From positions 1 through 64,000 of the forward strand of contig CACHLD010000004.1 of assembly GCA_902580565.1 (NCBI GenBank): 64,000 bases of DNA, written 5' to 3'. The notes beneath the pieces were generated by a model. The model did no database searches. It had not been told where the DNA came from and was given only the letters and a program-made list of their open reading frames with translations. This stretch comes from an uncultured Pelagibacteraceae bacterium (GTDB taxonomy: Bacteria; Pseudomonadota; Alphaproteobacteria; Pelagibacterales; Pelagibacteraceae). Position 1 is the first letter of the stretch; each line of letters starts with the position of its first letter. Positions 59,728 through 64,000 of the stretch are shown here, piece by piece. A program made the position numbers and the translations under genes.

Positions 59728-59762
59728 ATCAAACATAGGTTAAAGAAAAACCTATGTTTGAT
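59728..59762. terminator. Perfect 14-bp hairpin covering the FkbM start codon
   Basis: Bases 59728-59741 pair with 59749-59762 around a seven-base A-rich loop. No T-run follows on the plus strand. The ATG of the next gene (59754-59756) lies inside the right arm. It may end the small-protein operon, limit translation of the methyltransferase, or both. Confidence 0.6.
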
Positions 59763-60461
59763 AGACTGAAAAACAAAATTCATATTTTACAAAATATCTA
59801 TCTAAAAAATAAATATTTTATTAAAAAAAAGTCTTATGCAATGGACGGAGAAGACTTGGCTATTGATCAGTTCAATAAACTTAAGAAAAAAGGTTTTTAT
59901 GTTGATGTAGGGGCACATCATCCAATACATAGAAACAATACTAATTTATTATTTAATAGAGGGTGGGAAGGAATAAATATTGATATTAATCAATTTTCGA
60001 TAGATCTTTTCAATTATTTAAGACCTAATGATTTAAACTTACAAACTGCAATTTCAGACGAGGAGGGGGAAATTTTATTTTTTTATCAAAAAAAATTTAG
60101 TCAGCTTAATACTACAGATAGACAGATCGCAAATGAACATTTTCAAGGAAAATTTTTTGAAAAAAAGGTTAAATGTCAAACTATTCAAAATATTTTGGAT
60201 AGATCTAAATATAAAAACAAAAAAATTGATTTTTTAAATATAGATATCGAAGGAGCAGAGATAAAAGTTTTGAAAACATTAAATTTTAATGTATATAAAC
60301 CATCTTTAATTTGTATTGAAATCTTGGGGTATAGAGATCTAAATTTTGATCAAAGAGAAATAAAAATTCAAAGCGATGAAATCTTTCAATTCTTAAACAA
60401 AAAAGGTTATACTAAAGTGTGGTCGGGCCCAAGTTATTGTAGTCATCTATTTTCTGAATGA
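59754..60461 (+). CDS. FkbM family methyltransferase
   Basis: A 235-residue SAM methyltransferase. Core features: AMDGEDLAIDQFNKLKKKGFYVDVGAHHPIHRNNT near residues 28-63, INIDINQFSIDLF, ISDEEGEILFFY and the family signature FLNIDIEGAEIKVLKTLN. FkbM enzymes O-methylate sugars, polyketides or lipids. The start is uncertain because the ATG at 59754 is within a hairpin; an in-frame ATG at the AMDGED segment (59841) is possible. Its end overlaps the convergent methyltransferase by 15 bases. Confidence 0.88.
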   Translation: MFDRLKNKIHILQNIYLKNKYFIKKKSYAMDGEDLAIDQFNKLKKKGFYVDVGAHHPIHRNNTNLLFNRGWEGINIDINQFSIDLFNYLRPNDLNLQTAISDEEGEILFFYQKKFSQLNTTDRQIANEHFQGKFFEKKVKCQTIQNILDRSKYKNKKIDFLNIDIEGAEIKVLKTLNFNVYKPSLICIEILGYRDLNFDQREIKIQSDEIFQFLNKKGYTKVWSGPSYCSHLFSE

Positions 60462-61154
60462 GATACATTTTAGAGCATCTGTAAATTTTATTTTATTTGG
60501 AAATTTTTCTTGAATTTCATCAATACCTTCATTTAATTTTTTATTAGAAATATTCAACAGACAAGAAATATATCTATCTTTAATCATTCTAATATATTTT
60601 TGTTTAGAGACAGTTACCTTAAAATTGAAACTTGACTCTTGTATTTCCTCTAAATTGTTCTTCACAATTTTTAACAAAAATTCATCTTTTTTAAGGCTTA
60701 TATCTAATTTTTGTTTCATATATTTAAAACAAGGTATTTTATTATTTTTGGTTTTAAGAGAAAAAATTAGTATTTTACCATTAAGATTAAGATTTTTTTT
60801 ACTTAAATTAAGTAGAGTAATAAGTTTTTCTTTAGAAAAAAAATGAATAGTTTGTTTGATTATAATTAAATCGAACTTTTTTTTTTTTTTAAGAAAATTG
60901 ATTGCGTCAGATTTTTTAAATAATATATTTTTCTTAATATTTTTATTTTTAACAATATCTATACCAGTAGCTTTATTATTAAATCTATATTTTTTTTGTA
61001 GAAAACTAATTATATTTGCTCTTCCACATCCAATATCAAGTATTTTAGAGTTTTTATTAAATTTAAATTTTAATCTTAAAAATTTTTGAAATTTAGAGAT
61101 ATATTTATCTGAAGAGAGCCAAGTATTATTATCCCAATTTTCTAGATGTCTCAT
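60447..61154 (-). CDS. Class I SAM-dependent methyltransferase
   Basis: A 235-residue protein with the class I motif ILDIGCGRANIISFLQKKY near residue 38, GIDIVKNKN after it, DLIIIKQTIHFFSKEKLITLL in the middle and NGKILIFSLKTKNN. It is Lys-rich (A/T bias). The substrate is unknown. It shares TAATG with the end of the phosphotransacetylase-type gene, so it is the last gene of an operon running from the racemase at the window's end. Confidence 0.85.
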   Translation of the reverse strand: MRHLENWDNNTWLSSDKYISKFQKFLRLKFKFNKNSKILDIGCGRANIISFLQKKYRFNNKATGIDIVKNKNIKKNILFKKSDAINFLKKKKKFDLIIIKQTIHFFSKEKLITLLNLSKKNLNLNGKILIFSLKTKNNKIPCFKYMKQKLDISLKKDEFLLKIVKNNLEEIQESSFNFKVTVSKQKYIRMIKDRYISCLLNISNKKLNEGIDEIQEKFPNKIKFTDALKCISFRK

Positions 61155-62062
61155 TATAGAGCTACAACTGCTGCTGCCATAGAGGCTAATCTAGCTTGTG
61201 TATCGTCCGCTCTACTTGTAATTACAACAGGAACTTTTCCACCTATCACTACACCAGCTGCACAAGCTCCCATAAAAAAAATCATCATTTTAACCAAACC
61301 ATTACCAGCTTCAACATTTGGAACTAAAAGAATATCTGTTTTACCTGCTACAACATTTTTAATTCCTTTTATTTGAGCAGCTTTTTCTGAGACAGAGTTA
61401 TCAAAAGCCAACGGGCCGAAAACATCAGCTTCTATTCCTTCTGCTTTAGCTCGTTTTGTTAATTCTTGAGCATCTTTTGAACTAGGCATGCTATCTAAAA
61501 CTTCTTCAGTGGCTGACAGCACTGATACTTTTGGTCTAGAAATTCCTATACGTTTGGCAAAATCAATAGAATTTTTTAATATATGCATTTTAGTTTCTAA
61601 TTTTGGCAATACGTTCAAAGCTCCATCAGTAATAATGAAAGGTTTGTCATCTTTTTGTAGTGTCATATGCCATATGTGACTTAACCTTTTTTTTCCAATT
61701 AAATTTAAATCTCTTTTTAAAACGGCCTTCATTAAAACATCAGTATGGATATGTCCTTTTACAATAATCTCTACTTTTCCCTCACTTGCTAGTTTAGCTG
61801 CTATTGGAGCAGTATTATTTTCAATTGGTTCATGAATAATTTCATACTTAGAAATATCCCAATTAATTTCTTTTGCGATATCTTTTATTAAGGTCTTATC
61901 ACCAACAAAAATTGGAGTTATAAGGTTCGCTTCCACTGCTTGTTTAGTTGATAAAATTGCAACTTTTTTTCCTGCGTTGACTATCACTGCCTTAGCAGGA
62001 CCCTTGTCTCTTGCTATTTTTAATAAATTATTAGGACAAATAATCTCTTTATTTGACAACAT
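61154..62062 (-). CDS. Phosphate acetyl/butyryltransferase family protein
   Basis: A 302-residue enzyme of the Pta/Ptb family: VKGHIHTDVLMKAVLKRDLNL, LSHIWHMTLQKDDKPFIITDGALNV, then VSVLSATEEVLDSMPSSKDA, GPLAFDNSVS and GKTDILLVPNVEAGNGLVKMM. It exchanges acyl-CoA and acyl phosphate. An attractive role is turning acetyl phosphate from Xsc (46820) into acetyl-CoA, which all known Xsc pathways need; the gene is 13 kb away, so this is inference. It overlaps the LDH2-type gene by 14 bases. Confidence 0.88.
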   Translation of the reverse strand: MLSNKEIICPNNLLKIARDKGPAKAVIVNAGKKVAILSTKQAVEANLITPIFVGDKTLIKDIAKEINWDISKYEIIHEPIENNTAPIAAKLASEGKVEIIVKGHIHTDVLMKAVLKRDLNLIGKKRLSHIWHMTLQKDDKPFIITDGALNVLPKLETKMHILKNSIDFAKRIGISRPKVSVLSATEEVLDSMPSSKDAQELTKRAKAEGIEADVFGPLAFDNSVSEKAAQIKGIKNVVAGKTDILLVPNVEAGNGLVKMMIFFMGACAAGVVIGGKVPVVITSRADDTQARLASMAAAVVAL

Positions 62063-63059
62063 TTAATTCGACCATTTCTTGTAAAATTTTTCTAGGTATA
62101 AGTATATCTTTATTTAAATTTTTTTTGTATACATTATTTTTTCGTTCTCCTGGATATAGAATTGAACTAAATCCTTTAGCTTTTGGAAGTTTTTTAATTA
62201 ATCTTATATTTTTTTTAATTTCTTTAATATATCTATTTCCAATAAATATTTTTGGATTAATAGTAATAAATAAATGTCCTACGTTCTGTGGGCCGCTAAA
62301 ATCATCAAAGGGATCTTTAGTTTTTCCCCCATGACTACTACCTGTTAATACACCACTTAAAATATCAACCATCCAGGCTAAACCTGATCCTTTAAAACCT
62401 GCGATAGGTAATTGAGTTCCATTTAATGCTTCGCGAGCATTTGTAGTAATTTTGCCAAATTTATTTAAGGCAACTCCATATGGAATCTTTTTTCCAAATT
62501 TATGTGCATGTCGTATTTTACCTCTATTTATAATTGAAGTAGAAGTATCTAAAATAAATGGAGTTTTGCCAGTTGGCGCTCCAAAGCAAACAGGGTTTGT
62601 TCCGAATAAAGATTTTTTTGCACCGTAAGGAGCTAGGGCAGGTGGAGCATTTGTAAAACAGAAAACCATTAAATTTTTTTTTACAGCTTGTTCTGCGTAA
62701 AAACTTGATAATCCAAAATGACCACTATTTTTAACAGCAACAAGACCAACTCCTGTTTTCTTTGCATTCTTAATAGCTTGTGCAACTCCTATATCAGCAG
62801 AAACAAAACCAATACTATTGTCTGCATCCACGTAGGAAATAGAGGAGCTAATTCTTTTAACTTTAATTTTTGGTTTTGGATTAATTAATTTTTTTTTTAT
62901 TCGCTTACAATACATTTTTAATCTTGTTAAACCATGAGATTTTGCTTCTACAAGTTCTGCTTTAATTAAATAATCTGCACAAACTTTTGAGTGTTTTTTG
63001 GATAATTTATGTTTCTCAAAAATTTGAATAATCTTCGACCTTAGAATATTTATTTTCAC
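62049..63059 (-). CDS. LDH2/MDH2-type dehydrogenase, possible sulfolactate dehydrogenase
   Basis: A 336-residue NAD(P)-dependent 2-hydroxyacid dehydrogenase of the malate/ureidoglycolate/sulfolactate group (ComC type). Seen are SHGLTRLKMYCKRI, YVDADNSIGFVSADIGV, VGLVAVKNSGHFGLSSFYAEQA, FCFTNAPPALAPYGAKKSLFGTNP and FKGSGLAWMVDILSGVLTGS. The start is GTG at 63059, overlapping the previous stop. ComC oxidises (R)-sulfolactate to sulfopyruvate; with suyAB nearby that is possible, but malate or another 2-hydroxyacid cannot be excluded. Confidence 0.85.
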   Translation of the reverse strand: MKINILRSKIIQIFEKHKLSKKHSKVCADYLIKAELVEAKSHGLTRLKMYCKRIKKKLINPKPKIKVKRISSSISYVDADNSIGFVSADIGVAQAIKNAKKTGVGLVAVKNSGHFGLSSFYAEQAVKKNLMVFCFTNAPPALAPYGAKKSLFGTNPVCFGAPTGKTPFILDTSTSIINRGKIRHAHKFGKKIPYGVALNKFGKITTNAREALNGTQLPIAGFKGSGLAWMVDILSGVLTGSSHGGKTKDPFDDFSGPQNVGHLFITINPKIFIGNRYIKEIKKNIRLIKKLPKAKGFSSILYPGERKNNVYKKNLNKDILIPRKILQEMVELNVVK

Positions 63060-63490
63060 TTAATTATTTTTTTTCCTTTTTTTTCCCAATAGTTAGTTCT
63101 TTGCTCAGGATTTTCGACTAAGTTTTTACATACCAGTCCGTATTTTTTTGCCAATGAGGAGAAATCTTTGTTTGCGAGATCAACAAAATTATTTACTTTA
63201 TCTTTTGTCATTTGAGCCATTACCTCAGGGTTAAGACCCATAATCTCTCCTAAATCATAATTATATTTTAAAGCTGCATCAGCACTTTTTTCTAAATTAT
63301 CAATTAATGATTTATCTTTTCCAGCTTTTTTGAAACTTTCTGCAGCAACTTTGTAAAAGCTATAACAATTAACATAATCTTTTTGAATATTTTCCATCAC
63401 ATATTTTGCTATTTTTTTATCCTTAGGATTTTCATTAGCAATTAATGAAAAAGGAAAAATAACAATTAATATGATTATAAATTTATTCAT
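63056..63490 (-). CDS. Exported helical protein, function unknown
   Basis: A 144-residue protein with a signal peptide (MNKFIIILIVIFPFSLIAN). I use ATG 63490, which overlaps the racemase stop (TGATG), rather than the TTG before. The mature part is mostly helical with two cysteines (DYVNCYSFYKVAAESF and YGLVCKNLVENP), in the same spacing class as the 57986 product but not clearly related. Its 3' end overlaps the LDH2-type gene by four bases. Confidence 0.7.
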   Translation of the reverse strand: MNKFIIILIVIFPFSLIANENPKDKKIAKYVMENIQKDYVNCYSFYKVAAESFKKAGKDKSLIDNLEKSADAALKYNYDLGEIMGLNPEVMAQMTKDKVNNFVDLANKDFSSLAKKYGLVCKNLVENPEQRTNYWEKKGKKIIK

Positions 63491-64000
63491 CAATACTTTT
63501 TTAACGAGGCTTCTGCTAAAATTAAATTTGGATCCATAAAAATTTTAGATACTTTTGCCTTTTTAAAAGACTTATATGCAAAAATAGCAATTGGCAACTC
63601 TGTACAGCCTAAAATGATCTTCTTACATTTTCGCTTAATCAAGAAGTTAACCGCAGGTTTAATAGCTTTTTCTGCATCTTTAGTTTTTCCCATTTTTACC
63701 AATTTGATAGATTTATTTACACTTTGTGTTTGTAGTCTTTTAAAAGGAAAAATTAAATCATATTTCTTTTTAAAATATTTATTATAAATTCCAGTTTTTA
63801 TTGTTGTCTCAGTCGCCAACAAGCCAATTTTAGATCCCCTCTTACAATTTTTTGAAGCATTCTCGTATACAATTTTTGGCATATTTAATATTGGAATTCT
63901 AATTGTTTTTTTTAGATCCTCATACCAGTAATGAGCAGTGTTACAAGGTATTGAAATAAATTTACACTTATTTTTTTCAAGAAATTTACAACCAATAATT
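63490..64000 (-). CDS. Aspartate/glutamate racemase family protein (5' end outside window)
   Basis: The frame stays open to base 64000, giving 170 visible residues; the ATG at 63882 is internal. Family features are SIPCNTAHYWYEDL with the first catalytic cysteine, then ILNMPKIVYENA, IGLLATETTIKTGIY and KKIILGCTELPIAI with the second catalytic cysteine. Both catalytic cysteines are kept, so it should be an active cofactor-independent racemase. It leads the operon racemase-exported protein-LDH2-Pta-methyltransferase. Whether it acts on aspartate or on another 2-substituted acid cannot be told. Confidence 0.9.
   Translation of the reverse strand, partial: IIGCKFLEKNKCKFISIPCNTAHYWYEDLKKTIRIPILNMPKIVYENASKNCKRGSKIGLLATETTIKTGIYNKYFKKKYDLIFPFKRLQTQSVNKSIKLVKMGKTKDAEKAIKPAVNFLIKRKCKKIILGCTELPIAIFAYKSFKKAKVSKIFMDPNLILAEASLKKY

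Overview
The window looks like chromosome of a SAR11-clade alphaproteobacterium ('Candidatus Pelagibacter'-like). I infer this from the very low G+C, strong A/T codon bias, tiny or overlapping intergenic spaces, and SAR11-type gene content: a tandem glycine riboswitch before gcvT, aprM-aprB-aprA, suyAB/xsc, TRAP transport and many light-stress genes. I saw no tRNA, rRNA, insertion sequence, prophage or CRISPR array. No stretch over 300 bases lacks a gene; the longest gaps are the riboswitch leader (6422-6627), a structured RNA (35755-35991) and a DnaA-box spacer (39260-39453).

Layout. 1-2618: aconitase (5' end outside the window) and PrpD. 2783-6421: outer-membrane protein, TerC, MATE and EamA membrane proteins. 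6428-10985: promoter, tandem glycine riboswitch and gcvT-gcvH-gcvP. 10995-23456: a likely photo-oxidative stress region with FAD oxidoreductase, DUF1365, cyclopropane-type lipid methyltransferase, DUF3833, superoxide dismutase, TspO, MsrA, a permuted photolyase-like protein, DUF2256, DCC, a second photolyase and an SDR. 23460-39259: mostly housekeeping (hisI, folE, acuI-like, rseP, HU, amtB, recX, cysQ, mnmA, a Met/Cys PLP enzyme, MFS), with several genes under 60 codons and a compact structured RNA at 35824-36001.

39454-57882: a CADD-type folate-related enzyme and a small nucleotidyltransferase lead into a sulfur region. This holds APS reductase (aprM-B-A), a TauE/SafE exporter, sulfolactate sulfo-lyase (suyBA), sulfoacetaldehyde acetyltransferase (xsc), an SDR, a GMC oxidoreductase, a TRAP transporter and an HpsN-type dehydrogenase with a zinc alcohol dehydrogenase. 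Together they make an almost complete route for 2,3-dihydroxypropane-1-sulfonate (DHPS) or sulfolactate: uptake, oxidation to sulfolactate, C-S cleavage to pyruvate and sulfite, then sulfite oxidation or export. 57986-64000: small alpha-beta barrel proteins, two methyltransferases, a phosphotransacetylase-type enzyme that could take Xsc's acetyl phosphate, an LDH2-type dehydrogenase and a racemase cut by the window end.

Several genes were given a start inside the longest open frame, where an ATG with a ribosome-binding site or a promoter overlap argued for it (gcvH, msrA, photolyase, hisI, ABA4-like, metC-like, dctP, hpsN, the 57986 and 63490 genes). Eight reading frames of 27-66 codons are annotated because of recognisable families, cysteine motifs, membrane segments or overlap with neighbours. 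All functions are read from sequence patterns; no search was run.
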